A stretch of DNA of 64,000 nucleotides, taken from NCBI RefSeq assembly GCF_020921035.1, contig NC_063150.1, positions 186,001-250,000 of the forward strand, in the 5' to 3' direction. Source of the stretch: Rhodamnia argentea. Lineage: Eukaryota; Streptophyta; Magnoliopsida; Myrtales; Myrtaceae. Numbering within the stretch: position 1 is the stretch's first letter; every line of letters begins with the position of its first letter. Positions 24,600-37,380 of this stretch are shown piece after piece. The notes under the pieces are model-generated. The model made no database searches. It was not told the origin of the DNA and worked only from the letters and a program-made list of their open reading frames with translations. The translations under genes were made by a program, and so were the position numbers.

Positions 24600-25214
24600 C
24601 GAAAAAGTGGACAGGGCCTCTTGTAATTCGAGTGAACACGCTGTCAGCTGTGAAAATGGCACCCCAAGATCTCCATAGCAATAATCTAGAACACAATAAT
24701 TGAGGAAAGGGATTTGCTCACCCGATTTTGAGTCCGTCGTTGTTGATGCAAACTAGTGACGATTAAATACTCAAGTGCTTCTCTCTATATAATTAGCTCA
24801 ATGAGATTGTCCCTCACGAATTAGTTCTGTTATTGCTCCTTATGTGAAGTTATTTGTGCATCAAGGTTAGAGGAGAGACTTGAGCATTATTTATAGAGTT
24901 TAAGCCACGGACTCTCTCATCATAGGCCAGACTTTACTCCGCTCACACAAGCTAACCCATATTAGACTGATTAAGAATATTTATATCTTAACTTATTAGA
25001 ACAATCTCGTAAGACGGTAAATTACTACTTCGATTAATGTAGACCACGTTACAAAAACTTTTACATCCTCCATCATTGGATCGCCCCTCTGTTGGATCGC
25101 CCCATTATGTCCTTTGTTACGTATTAATTGTAAAAGGAACTGAATTTTCCATTTCTAATCAGGGAACCCTTCCCCCACTCACATTTAAATATGTCTTGTT
25201 CAAACAACCTATTA
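24600..25214. other. Spacer inserted between UGT-4 promoter and upstream block
   Basis: About 0.6 kb with no counterpart upstream of UGT-3. It is probably an old insertion, but no terminal repeats or coding sequence are recognised. Confidence 0.35.
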
Positions 25215-25695
25215 GTGCAGTTAAGCAGAGAGAGTAGCATTAGCTGCTGGTCAAGCTTCATATCGATTGCATTGCTTAAAGTTGCAAACGATTATTTCTT
25301 ATGGGCATTACTCAGTGTAGTGTTTATGTTCTTGCCGTCCGATAAACGTGGATTTCGGGGAGTAAAGACAACACCTGACATGTAATTCGACAAATAAAGT
25401 GGACACTTTGCCTTTGCCATAGAGTGATATTCGATCGGCAATAAAGATTTGGAGACCGGCAACAGCATAATATAAATGACATCATGGCTTTTGGAAGCAG
25501 GTGAATTGCTTATTGTATGCACATTAGGACGTAAAAGACATCGGCTTAAGTCCATATTATCTTTTTACATTTACAACAGAAGCAAAACACCAATATCGAC
25601 TAAGATAGTCTGATGCAGGCAAGCAACTTTCTGCATTTCTCATCATTATTTGATTTGTAAAAGACAATGAAGAACTTCTGGAAGATGTCTATAGT
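25215..25695. repeat. Conserved UGT upstream block, copy C
   Basis: Shares 'cttgccgtccgataaacg', 'attcgatcggcaataaag', 'aatgacatcatggctttt' and 'gacaatgaagaacttc' with the other copies. Homology stops at about 25695, exactly where an LTR-like tgtcacgaccc begins, which suggests a later insertion. Confidence 0.65.
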
Positions 25696-27070
25696 TGTCA
25701 CGACCCACCTTAAGCGTCCGAGTTAGGGGGTGATTCGGTTTAGAGATAATGTTGAGCAAGACCGAATGATCCTCATACTTGACGTGTTCACACTCGTCCA
25801 GCGCGAGTTCTCCGAAATCCTTATCTCGTGTGATATTGAGAAATTCAATTTTTATTTTAAGTTATGTGATCCTATCATATTCGGGAGTCACCACTAGCCT
25901 TCTTGGGAGGCCTAGGAGCCAAGTGGGACGCAAGAGGACAGTCCTACTTATTACTAGCCAGAGACTATAAGAACGGATGGTTAATTAAGCTAATCATCTA
26001 ATTAGCACCCTTTCAGTTCCTAAATTCATTTTATTTTCCTAAGTGATTCATGCTGTCTTTTCAAGTTATGAATTCTAAGGTTTTCCCCACTAAGTGTTCG
26101 TGCGTGGTTATCTACAAAAACATTCCCCAATCTATTATACAGGACAAAGACTCATATGGATTCAATATAATGAAAGTCATACATTGTATAATATAAAACA
26201 CTAATCAAACACGACGAAAGTAAAATGTGAGGAAATAAATCTGATACAAGTTGAGCAAAGAATGTATATGGCCTCGTTATTAAGTGCCAGGACATGAATC
26301 CTATGAGTTCAAACTAAAACCTCGCACCACTCATACGCGATAAAAGAACAATAAATTCGGTCAAGTGATCGAATACAAGTCGGGCAAAGAATATACACCG
26401 CCTCGTTATTAAACTCCGAGACATGAGCCCTCACAAGCTAAGTCAAAAATCGAGCCTATGTCTAATTCTAAACCAGACTATAATAGCAAATGAGATTTTC
26501 TATCGTTTTGTTTTTATTATTTTGTTTTATCTTTTTATCCATTTCTAAAGGAAACACATCCTAAAAATTCAATTTATTTCAAATTACAGATAAATGACTT
26601 CCTAAGCTAATTGGATCCAAATCAAATGAAATCCGATTAAAACTTTTTCCAAGATGAAATCACATAGCGAAGACTTGCACTCTCCTATCATTTTGATTGT
26701 TTCATCTCGATTTTATTTTCAGTATTTATTTATTTATTGTTCATTATTTCTTTTCCCTCCTCCCTGTTTCGGTCCTTCACCTAAGACGCACAAAGCCACT
26801 TCTCTGAATTTCTGTTGTCTCTTTCGTTCCGTCCTCCCGTCGCTCTATTCTTTCTCAATATCATTTTTCACCTTCCGTCATGAACACATATATTCTCTGC
26901 TCGAGTATGATTTGTAATCTTTGTGTATCCCATGATCCATAGTGAAATTTGTTGCTGCTCTCCCCGTGAACGTAGGTCTTTACGACCAAATCATGTACAT
27001 CTGATATCCGATTTATTTTCTTATTCCGTCTATTTTATTGGTCGATTGCTTGTTCCACGCAACACAAATT
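25696..27070. mobile_element. LTR-like retroelement fragment
   Basis: It begins tgtcacgacccacc, the type of start common in plant Ty3/gypsy LTRs, immediately after upstream block C. The right limit is uncertain: 'ctccccgtgaacgtagg' near 26960 resembles LTR U5-flank sequence. No pol coding was seen. Confidence 0.4.
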
Positions 27071-27321
27071 TTATATATAAATTTTCCGTTGACTAAGTCA
27101 TTTTCGGAAAAACAAGCCTGTGAAATTCCGGAAAATCGATTCACAAAATACACTTTCACTCAAATAAATGCACCCTAACATGTGAAATATGCAAGAATCA
27201 AGAAGGTTACATGTAGATGAAAGCATCGGCTACGAGTCAAAAAAGAATCATTAAATAATACAGTACATCCTCATTCTAAACGTGCAGTAGTCGAACAACC
27301 ATTAAGATTAAGATGTAAGAG

Positions 27322-28199
27322 GGGAAAATTGTCAAAAAAGTCCTAAACCTTTCACTTTGTTGCCAATTCAGTCCTAAACTTTTTAAGTTTGCTGATTCAA
27401 TCATAAATCTTTTCACTTTGTGCCGATTCGGTTCTATTCGCTGGAAATCGCCGACGTGGACGTCGACGATAAATTTTAATAATTCTTTAAAATTTGTATT
27501 TAAAAAACTCAATTTTTTTTTGGGGTTTTGGGTTTGCTGACTTTAAGGTGGGCGACCCCACCGGATTAGGGCCAGCAACGGTTGCTAGCCCCTAGGCAAG
27601 GACCGCAGGGTGTCGCCGACACCTAGGCGAGAGCCGGCGAGGGCGGCCGACCCCCCTCGGGTCCCTGCGCGAGGGCCACGAACCCCTCACGGTCGAAGGC
27701 AAGGGGTTGCGGCCCTCGCGCGCCCTCACCGAGGCCGGATCCGGGCCGCCAAGGGTCACCATGGCCGGATCTAGCCATGGAGAGGGTGGGCGAGGGCCGT
27801 GATGCCCTTGCCGGGCAAGGTCGCCACCCCTTGCCTTCACGGCCCTCCCCCGGGGACCCCCGCCGGCTCTAGCCTAGGGGCCGGCAACTCCCACCGCTCC
27901 TTGCCTAGGGGCCGGCGACCCCTGCCGACCCTAATCAAATGGGGGTCGTAGGCCTTGAAGCTAACAAGGTAAAAATAGAAAAAAAAATAGATTTTTCAAA
28001 TAAAAATCATTAAATATTAGCCATGTCAATGCCAATGGTGCTACATAGAACATTTAGCATCAACGTCGGTGATTTCCAGTGAATATGACTGAATCGGCAC
28101 AAAGTGAGAAGGTTTAGGACTGAATTGGCAAATTTAAAAGGTTTAGGACTGAATTAGCAAAAGTGTGAAAGGTTTATAAATTTTTTGATAATTTTCCCG
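27322..28199. mobile_element. Mutator-like MITE, best-preserved copy
   Basis: It starts gggaaaattgtc and ends gataattttccc. The two arms of about 140 bp match well as inverted repeats, including 'cgccgacgtgg / cgtcggtgatttcc', 'gtgccgattcgg' and the 'aattcagtcctaaac' units. The core is very GC-rich (27540-27960). Flanks read gatgtaagag on both sides (27312-27321 and 28199-28208), giving a 9-10 bp target duplication. No coding capacity. Confidence 0.88.
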
Positions 28200-28208
28200 A
28201 TGTAAGAG

Positions 28209-29099
28209 TATTTCTAAAATTTGAACATTGATTCGGTTCAAGCATTTTATCAAACATCAATTCAACCGAGAGGTATAAATGCAACAATGAAGCATCGGTT
28301 TGCATCCAAGCTCTCACAACAAAATCAGACTATGTTCAGACCATTAAAATAGCTATAATTAGAGACAAATTCCGCCCGAACGTCAACGACATTGCTCGGA
28401 CTCAAACTCGCCAAAACAAAGCAACGAGGTTATTACCTTGGAGATGCAGTCATTGACCATTGACCGTGAATCGATGTTTATACCAAAGATCAAGGATCCT
28501 AGAATGAAGTTCGAGTTCTTCGAGCTTTTGACCAGAAAACAGAGCCAAATAGAGCTCGGTTGTGCGGCGGTGCTAACATCGAACTAGCGATTGCTAGAGT
28601 AGACCAGTGACATCAGAAATCGAATCTAGCTGAAAGGAATCGCTTTTGAAGAGTGAATTTTGTCAGGAGCAACGCGTTGAAGAAAAAAAAATAGAGAAGA
28701 AGGCATGATTTTTTACGTGGAAAACCTTCCAAAATCAGAAAGGGAAAAATCACGGTATTGCACTAGATAATCTAATCTCTTTACTATAGCATCATTATCA
28801 ATTTTCATAGTTAGAAATTACACCTAGAAAAGAGATTACCCCCAATATATTGTAAGAGTCCATGGCATGCGGAGTTATGATGAAAATTACATGTATAACA
28901 TTAGTACCGATCTTGTCTTCCCTTATTTAACATGAAAATTACATGTATGCTATTAGCAATAAAAAGATTCTCTATTTTAATATTAGTTTTCTCTAGCAAA
29001 TTCCACAACTCCATGAATCTCCTACTTGGAGACTAATCTTTAAAACAACAATAGTCGTTCATAGTCTCCACTCGCCTTTATAATCCAAATTGCCTTGGT
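28209..29099. other. Spacer, probable retroelement-flank sequence
   Basis: No gene is supported. A 'tacgtggaaaacc' motif near 28717 and the adjoining sequence resemble non-coding parts of copia elements, in keeping with the copia remnant that follows. Confidence 0.35.
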
Positions 29100-30155
29100 G
29101 CCGGCAGCTTCCTCATCACTAACCATGGAAGCAAATTGAGGCAATGCATAACCTAAGTTTCTTATTGGTGATAATCCTGGTTAAAATATATGTTGAATTT
29201 TTTGCACCAAGGATGTTCTTCAATGACAATGTCTCTTTATCTATCAATAGACGAATAAGATAAAACTTGAAGTTATTGTGCCTTGTTCTTAAGTGAAATA
29301 TCGAGTTCTTTGCAAGATTAATAGCACTATGACTATTACCCAAAAGAACATTGCAATTCTGCTCATTGTCTATCTCATTCAGAATTCTTCAACCAAACCA
29401 TCCCCTTACCAACTTCAAAAATAAGAATATACTCTTCTTCGGTAGTAGAGAGACACTCACGCTCCTAAAGTCTAGACATCCAACCGACATAAGTGCCACC
29501 TACCGTAAAAGCATAACGCCGTGTGTTCTTCCTATTGTCCAAATCACCACCAAGATCCGGATCAACAAAACCTTTTAAAGGCACGGTATTTTTCATAAAA
29601 TAAATTGTCATACCTTAAGTACCTCTTGAGTTGTTATACTATGTCCTTAAGTGAAATATCGAGTTCTTTAAAAGACAAATAGCACTCTAGCTGTCACTGA
29701 AAAGAACACTTGTACTTTGCTCCTTGCCTATCTCTTTTAGGAAATTCTTCAACCAAATCTTCTCCTTGCTAGTTTCATATATAGCACAAGACTCGCTTCA
29801 AGTGGTTGAGAGAAACACACACTCCTAAAGTCTAGAGACATCCAATTGAATAAAAGTGCGACCTACTATGAAAACATAACTTGATATGCTCTTCCTATAG
29901 TCCAAATAATCACTAAGATCTGCATCATTTTCGTAAAAATAAAGTGCTATACCTTAAGTGCCTCTCAAGTATCTTAATTTTCCAATGCTCTATTTCTGGA
30001 TTAACCATAGATATGCTCGCAACTCTCATTGTATGAGTAATCTAGTACACACCATAACATATATCATACTACCAACAACCAACACATATGGTGTCAAGAA
30101 AACCTCCTATAACATTTTGAAGTTAAAAAAACTAGTCATGAACACCTTATGAGCT
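29100..30155 (-). pseudogene. Ty1/copia pol remnant (RNase H and reverse transcriptase 3' part)
   Basis: On the minus strand, frames broken by stops read SMIYVMVCTR and LRYLRGT (near 29950-30085). Further on they read GFVDPDLGGDLDNR, TTEEEYILIFEVGKGMVWLK and SAINLAKNSIFHLRTRHNNF (29290-29580). These are the order and motifs of the copia RT end and RNase H domain. A part of about 355 bp, containing the 'taagtgaaatatcgagttc' segment, occurs twice (near 29285 and 29643), so the remnant is internally duplicated. It is non-functional. Confidence 0.85.
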
Positions 30156-30479
30156 TTATATGTGCGCAAATATTGTCAACATTTCAAGTTTTACTCGAAT
30201 CCGCATTTAAGAAACTTCGATGTACAAAGTATAATAACTCATGAGAATTAGAAGGACCTATAGGGGTAAACAAGTCCAAAGAAATATGAAGAGACTTGGA
30301 GTTACCGAACAGGACCACATGATCTATGCTACTATAGTACTGAAGTTGCCTAATGAAGAACAGCACAATATCACCGGCAAACTAGATATCATTGGGAAAT
30401 GGTGATACTAGTGGAGCACTTATATTACTTATGCATAACATTTTATCTAGCTCTTACAAAAAATATGGATAAAAGTACC

Positions 30480-30900
30480 TCATGACAATTTTTATCTTAG
30501 CATTTACTGCAGCTAGTTATCTAGCTTGGATTCATTAATGAAGAAGTTGGTTGATTATCAATCTCGTGATAAATCTAAGCAAAAGATTCTAATTATGCGT
30601 GATCTATTGATTGATTGAAATTCATTGGAAAAGCTAATTTATTTTCATAGTTAGAGCTACTTTTTCATGAAAATTGGAAGATTTGATTGTATGGGTAATC
30701 AAATCTCCAGAAACTCGATCTAATTGATTTCAATGGCTAAATTAATGTTCTCAACTATTATCCAGCGAATAGTTTGGAGATTGGTCCTCTTGATGATTGT
30801 CCAATGGACAGATTGGAAATCGATGATTATAAAAGGAGACCAACAGACATTGAAGAAATTAAGAAACATAAAGAGTAATGAGCAATCCACTCGGTAGAGA
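30480..30900 (+). mobile_element. Copia-type LTR remnant
   Basis: Contains 'gattgtatgggtaatcaaat' (30685-30704), 'gatgattgtccaatgg' (30792-30807) and 'gattataaaaggag', in the same order as in the LTR remnants at 1600-2810 and, inverted, at 18840-19720. The boundaries are unclear. Confidence 0.45.
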
Positions 30901-30949
30901 ATAACCATCTAACCCTATCACGCTTCCGAAGCCGCCTAAAAACCCCCTT

Positions 30950-32344
30950 CCGTATGCCTCAAAACATATTTACATCTTGTGAAACCGTGTCTCATGCTCA
31001 TCCAGTGACGGCTCCTCAACCTCGACATGAATTCTACTATGTAGATTTTGAAACCTACACTCCCTAGCATAGTCCCAAATCTATTCATACTCTTGCTCGT
31101 ACATGCCCATCAATTCACTCATCACCTTGTGCTTAGCTCTTTTGCACCGATTTCTAGACACCTTCACATCTACTTCCTCTCTGACTAGTTGCTTCAATCG
31201 AGTACTGTTTAGCTCTAGCATGGCCTTAATGGTGTTGAAAAAGTGCTTGGCCAATCACACACTTGTCACTCTATTATTACGAAAATTGATACCATAGTTA
31301 TGCTCCACCTGGAGTGACTGGATCTAAAATGAGCCAGTTCTTCTATCCAATGAAGCATATATCATCCATGGACAATTATCTTGTGCACACTTTACTCTAA
31401 TATAATTCTTCGTATTTCTAGTGAACTTCGGATTCCTATGCTGAGTGATTGAATACTTTATGATAGTCTCTCTCAATTATTTTGCATTATCAAATCTCAT
31501 TGATAAGCAAAACAAAGAGCTTGCAGAATTTGAATCGTAAGAAGGGTACTTACTTGACCTTTTCCCACTTTGAAGTGCACAATCTTCATTGTCATCTAAG
31601 CTGCCACAATCATCCTTATCGCTTTCCTCATTTTCTGCATCATCAGCATCATTGAGAGCAGCTTTAGCAGCTCCATCTTCCCCGCCTACAGAAGTGCCCT
31701 CATTAACTATCCCAATTTGTCCTTCTTTCCTTTGCTGAAATGCTCTTACTTCTTCTCTTGCTTGTGCAATGTCTACCATCACTTGGGCATTGTATATGCA
31801 GTAGTATTTCCTCATCTTCATCACTAAACAATGCAACTTCCCAAGAGCTCACATTTATTCGAGTCGATTTTTCAGCTACTGTATCTTCACCATCGGATAT
31901 GCTACCAATTCTTTCAAGTTGCTCACATAGCTCTAACACACGAGCCGTATGGGAAGCCTGATTGTCCTCTGCTGTATGGGAAACCCGATTGTTCTCTGCT
32001 TGCACATTTTGTTCTAAAACAGATACTTCACCACCTTGGGTTTCCACACGAGCTTCCAAAATTGCTTCGTCACCTCCATTGCCATCAACATACACAGACA
32101 CCTCTTGATCATGAAGAAAATAATAAACAACATTCCTAACACCACTATCATCATGCATATATTTCATTCCATCCTTCGGACTTTGACCGGTTATTACATA
32201 AGATAGCTTGGCAATTTTGCATCGCAACAGTTGCAATATATCCTTCTTAAACTCTTTATAAGACAGTCTACTCACACCGATGAGGACAAAAGCCACATAT
32301 CCACCAATATATTTAGTCTCATTATCTACAATTACAAACTTCAT
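30950..32344 (-). pseudogene. MuDR/Mutator-like transposase remnant (N-terminal part)
   Basis: From an ATG at 32344 the minus strand reads MKFVIVDNETKYIGGYV, a MULE-type N-terminus, through 213 codons. A frameshift leads into an acidic stretch and then a MuDR DNA-binding domain: YDSNSAS, MRFDNAK, RNPKFTRNTKNYIRVK, CAQDNCPWMIYASLD. After that come TRLKQLVREEVDVKVSRNRC and KHKVMSELMGMYEQEYE. Several in-frame stops interrupt it: after MRFDNAK, after RRTGSF, after NNRVTSV and after MYEQEYE. The catalytic DDE domain is absent, since sequence beyond about 30950 is other repeat DNA. It is the only Mutator coding sequence in the window and gives a possible past source of activity for MITEs of this superfamily. 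Confidence 0.88.
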
Positions 32345-34076
32345 ACAGTAGAAAACTTTGACCGACGTAGTCGTATCGCCTATAATAACACTGTTGATTC
32401 AGAAAATAATTATTTCTATAACGGGGACCACAATGCAAGTTATGTTAACACTGCATGAAAGATAAAATAATTTTTTTATATAACAAGGACCACAACACAA
32501 ACCATGTTAATAGTGCAGTGTAAAAGAAATCATTTTTCTAGCATTCTCTATCATCTGCTAACAATTTTGCTAGCATTTACAACCAATTACAATCAGTTTT
32601 TTCCCCATCACAAGGACCTCAACAACAGAAATCTTTAATAATGCAGTTATAGAAAAAACAATCATTCTTTTGTAATAGGGACCACAACCCTCGACACTGC
32701 AACAAAGAAAGAATAATTTTTTTCCATGATAGACAAGGACCACAATAAAGCAAAGACATAACAACTTCAGCACTCGATCCCTACTACCCTATCAAATTCA
32801 GTAAACAACAATCTCATTGTTGGCCAGTGGACACAAAACAACATAAGGTACAACTCAGAAAATGAAGCTCACATTTATACTATACTAGTGAGACCCTAAT
32901 TTTTCCCTCCAACGGATCGTCTTTCTCACCTTTTCTTTCGCTTTCACTCACTGTTAGTAACGCCAAAATGAATATACATGCATGTTGTTTATTAATCACT
33001 TTACATGAACAACAAATCACTTACCTTTACTTGTGTCGATCGCGGTTCGTCACGCGACAAACACTCCTTTGCCTTTAGAGGCTCCAACATGAATCACAAG
33101 AATAGAGTATGGCATTTGATCTATTCTCTTGAGACACTAAAGATTGATGAAGATCGCAGCCCTAATTTGATTTGGCGAGCGTCGAATCTGTCGGACGTAA
33201 ATCGATTTGCGAAAGGGAAGGTTTGGAGCCCTAATTTTGCTCGAGCCAATTTTGATCGTTCTCTCTCTCAATCTCGAAGGCATGTTTAAGACACAACAGT
33301 GTGACGTCATTTTCTCTTTAAGAAGGATACGCTGGAAAAGAATTTCCACGGTGGACTTGTAATTTTTTTTTTAACTTCCACGTCACAATAAAACATTAAG
33401 TAAAAAGTCCATGTATGATGTTTTGCCGGAGATGACACTCAAGTGATCCCTTTTGCTCCAATTTGACACTCGGGTGATCAAAAAAAAAGTTGTGGCACTC
33501 AAGTGATCGCCATACAAAAGTTATGGCACTTATACCGTACTTATCTCGTGTAACGACTAGACCGCTCAGGCCGATGCTGATTTGTTGATAACATCGGTGG
33601 CACCCAAGCTAAAACTTCTGGCATGTGAGAAGAGCGTGAAAGCTCGTGGATTATAGAGGTAGCAACACGTAGTGGCGCGTAAAGGGTGAGTGCGGTGGCG
33701 GATCCAGATAAGAATATGTAGAAGAGAGAATTTAAGTAATTTTTGCATATTATGTATGGAATAGTACATGAGGTTTTTATATGTTTTACAAGATGACCGT
33801 ATAAGGTATCAAGATATTACAATATCAATTTTAATCAATTAGGAATATGCAAAATTAATGGATATGTATATATAATCTTGAGAGATATGGAAAATCAAAA
33901 GACATAAAAGATTTTCTACTTTTATTTAATTATGCTTAACATGGAATTTAATATTCAGAGACTACCTAAATTCATAATGCTATTCTGGAAATAAATCTTA
34001 CAAATATAGATGAATACACAACCATCTATATTAAATCATAGGGATTACTTTCACCATTATTGCACGTGCAAATGCA
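32345..34076. other. Spacer between MULE remnant and UGT-5
   Basis: Probably includes the 5' non-coding end of the MULE. Half of a foldback-type repeat lies at 33410-33550 ('cactcaagtgatc' three times). No gene is supported. Sequence next to 34077 is the presumed UGT-5 3' UTR. Confidence 0.4.
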
Positions 34077-35813
34077 TCATGCGCACAAATTAACAACGTT
34101 CGAGACGAATTCTTGGATGTTCTTTTCCGAACTACCTCCTTCATCAACGGCCAGTTTGGCCATTTCTTTCCACCGCAAGGAGTTTTCTCTTATCTCTTTC
34201 CCTCTCTCTCCCTCCATGATCTCATGCACGCAACTCTCGATCTCTTCCCCAGTCGCGACCCCTCGCTCGTTCGCTCTAACCCTGAGGCCGACCTTCCACA
34301 CCTCCAAAATGAAGGTGGCGTTGGTTGGCTGGTCCGTCCACTGAGGCATCGCCACCATGGGAACCCCCAAGCTGATCCCCTCGAGGGTAGAGTTCCACCC
34401 GCAGTGGGTCATGAAGCAACCAACCGAGCCATGGCTCAGCACTTGGAGCTGATTGCACCACCTCACCACCAAACCCTTGTTGTCATCATCTAAACCTAGC
34501 TCCTGCATGAAGTTGCACGGGAGCTTCTTCTCTTCAGACTCTCTCACCACCCACAGGAAGTGGCTCTTCATCGACCTGAGCCCACTCGCGAGCTCTTCCA
34601 TCTGGTCCTCTCCGAGAGACGCCAAGCTTCCGAACGATACGTAGACGGTGGACCTGGGTGGCTTCGAGTCCAGCCACCGAAGGCAAGTTTCTGCTTCGGG
34701 CTTGAAGAGGCTAAGCCCGTAGTCTGTGTCGTCTTCGAGTCTCTTGTCCATGTACACTGAAGGTACTGTGGGTCCCACGGTCATCATTGACCATTGTTTC
34801 CCCGTCCAATTCACCAGCTGCGATTCAATAAACAAATTAATATACAGTTACGTACTCCGTTTTAATTCTCTAGTACTTACATCCGTTGAACCAAAAGAAC
34901 CGTCGTCCACGCAATAAAATAGGTTTTGTTTTTAATGTTTACTGTCGTTGGTGCTTAATAATATATAGACGTTACTTGAAAGTAACGACGAAAGCCGCAC
35001 GTTATCATGGATGGATATGGGTACTACTCAAGAAACTCGCGTGTTGAATTTAAAAGGAAACATATGTACTATTCAAGAAACTAGCTTGATTTCAAGCCTT
35101 CTCAAAAGCCACTCTAGCCATCTAATTGTCACAGGTGATTTGAAGCTACTAACCTCTTCCTCGAGCTCAGTGAAAGTATTGAACAAAAGCCACTTAGCGT
35201 TCCCGAAATTGGAGAACTGTCCGAGAACGGTCTTGAGTATGGCGGGATATTTATCGACATCAGCAACAAATGAAGGAAAATCGTTCAGCCCTAAAGCCGA
35301 CATCACCGGAGGATCAGACAGCACACAACCTTGTCCATCCACAACTTTTAGTGGGAGCTTCACTGTTCCTTGGTGAACTAAGTAGTAGATCCAACTAACG
35401 ACGCAAGACTGAGTGAAGAACGAAGCTCCCTGCATGCCATGCTCTGTCGCCACATCTAGAACCCAACTGTCAAAGGAATCGTAAATAAGAACTTTAGCCG
35501 GAGACTCCTCACAACATTGGTGTTTCTGAATGAAATCGCTGAGGCTCCGAGAAACCGAAAGTCGTAAATGGTTGAGATACTCGTCGATGCTCAGCTTGTC
35601 GGCTTCGACGTCGTCGAACCCGTCGGAGATGTACTCGACCCGGATGGAGCTCGCGTTTACCAGATTGAGAGACTTCTTGGTGGAGATGGGGATTAGGAAG
35701 GTGACTTCGAGACCCTTTGAGGCCAAGCGTTTGGAGAATTGGAGCATTGGGTTGATGTGGCCTTGCACTGGGTGCGCTAGGACCAGAACGTGGATGCCAT
35801 TTGCCGGATACAT
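34077..35813 (-). CDS. UGT-5: UDP-glycosyltransferase, UGT74 family
   Basis: Predicted cytosolic UDP-glucose glycosyltransferase of 466 aa. Exon 1 is 35154..35813 and exon 2 is 34077..34817, with a 336-bp phase-0 intron (GAG|gttagt ... atcgcag|CTG). The ATG at 35813 starts MYPANGIHVLVLAHPV, matching the ancestral start of UGT-4. His19 in QGHINP and Asp112 (VLIYDS) are present, and the PSPG box at 340-383 is canonical with final Gln. Exon 1 is very close to UGT-4 (HQCCEESPAKVLIYDS against HQCCKESPAKVLIFDS), so the two are sister copies, and this is the intact one. No truncation or frameshift is visible. The substrate is unknown; UGT74 relatives act on acids, phenolics and triterpenoids. Confidence 0.94.
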
Positions 35814-35910
35814 GTTAATCTGTTTGCTGCTCGGACAGATTCTCTCTCGGCTCGATAATATCGAATGTGTATGAAAGCCACGTACGGTTTGAGCCTGAGG
35901 CGATCCCTTG

Positions 35911-36004
35911 TTATATAGAAAGAATTTTTACTGAGATAACCCATGGAATGGTAGTTGCTTGCGGTGGCACTGTTGATGATGGCGTGGGATCATTCACGCA
36001 CGTG
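35911..36004 (-). promoter_or_regulatory. UGT-5 proximal promoter: TATA box and CACGTG core
   Basis: TATATAA (minus strand, 35911-35917) lies about 100 bp upstream of the ATG, and CACGTG (35999-36004) about 186 bp upstream. ccatggaatggtagttgct (35941-35959) lies between them, as in UGT-2. Confidence 0.55.
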
Positions 36005-36439
36005 ATATTTGAACCGTTTGTTGAATTTGGGCTAAATATATTCTTTACCGAGAAAGAGGGGGAAGGCCTCTTGTAATTGAAGTGATCCATCACATAAGCC
36101 CTGCGGCCCCCATTTCTTCCATGTCTGATCAGCAGGTCCTTACATCTGTCGAGTCAATATCTCTGCTTCATCACTGCCCCCATTTCTTCGTCTTTATCTC
36201 CATGGTTTGAGCAGAGTCTCATCAACATTGGCCCTTTAGCTGATATCATACTCAAAAGTCCTAGTCGATGATATGGTCGATGGAATCAATTCTGATTAAG
36301 TTGTGACTCTTTGACGTAAAGGCTGGCTATTTTACGGTGCCAACACCTCCGTATCTCTATTTGAAGGAAATTTCATCCTACAACAATGCCTCTGATTTGT
36401 GGTTATATAGATATGGACATCACACGTCTGATTTTAGTT

Positions 36440-37380
36440 GGGAAAATTCTCCGAAAAGTCCTAAACATATTATACGGAGAGCAATTCGGTCCTGAACTTT
36501 TCAGTTTTGTCAATCTTGTCTTAAACCTTGTAACAACTTGTCTATTTAATTCCAAACATTTCAATTTTGTCGGTTTAATCATAAACATTTTAATGATTCG
36601 CTTGAACCTTTTGTTTGCCAATTTAGTTCTTCCGACCAATTCTGATCAAATATCACCGACTTCGTTGATTTTTTGCATTTTTTAATTTTCTTTTAATTTT
36701 TTGAATTTTTTCTTTTCTTTATTTTCTTTCTTTTTCTCTTTCATTCTTCATTAAGCCGGTCGCCGAGCCTCGATCATGGCTGGCGATCGGCCAAAGGCGA
36801 GGGCAGGCTCACCCTTGTAGGATCTGGCAAAGTTGAACCTTGCCAAGGGCAAGGCAAGTTTGACCTCACCCAATGACGACGAGGTCGAGCCTCCCCAATG
36901 ACCCCATTCTTGGGTGAGGTCGACTTCACCCGGACACTAGAGAGGCTCAACGCTCACCAAATCTAGTGAGGTCGACCTCCTTGGCCCTCACCTTTGGGCG
37001 GTCTCCATCCATCCCTAAGGCTTGGTGACTGGGTAGAGGAAAAAGAAAAGAAAAAAAAGGAAAATTTCTAAAAAAAATGTAAATTTTTTAAAAATTTGTA
37101 AAAATAATATTATGCATTGTCAAGACTGACTAGACCACCAAATCAGTGATTTTCACTCAAAATTAGTCGAAATGACTAAATTTACAAATCGTTATAAGGT
37201 TTAGAGCTAAATTGGTAAATCATCAAAAGATTTAGCACTAATTGGTATAATTAAAAGATTTAGGACTAAATTGACAATTTGTCAAAAGGTTTAAGACTAA
37301 AATGGAAAAAAAAAATGAAAATTTTAAAACTGAATTGGTCGTTCTACAATAGCTTTGGGACTTCTTGGACAATTACCTCA
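36440..37380. mobile_element. Mutator-like MITE upstream of UGT-5
   Basis: It begins gggaaaattctcc and ends cttggacaattacctca, with 'cagtcctaaac'-type units on the left, inverted 'tttaggactaaattg' units on the right and a GC-rich core (36760-37020). Flanks are attttagtt (36431-36439) and attttaatt (37381-37389), 8 of 9 matching. Confidence 0.78.
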
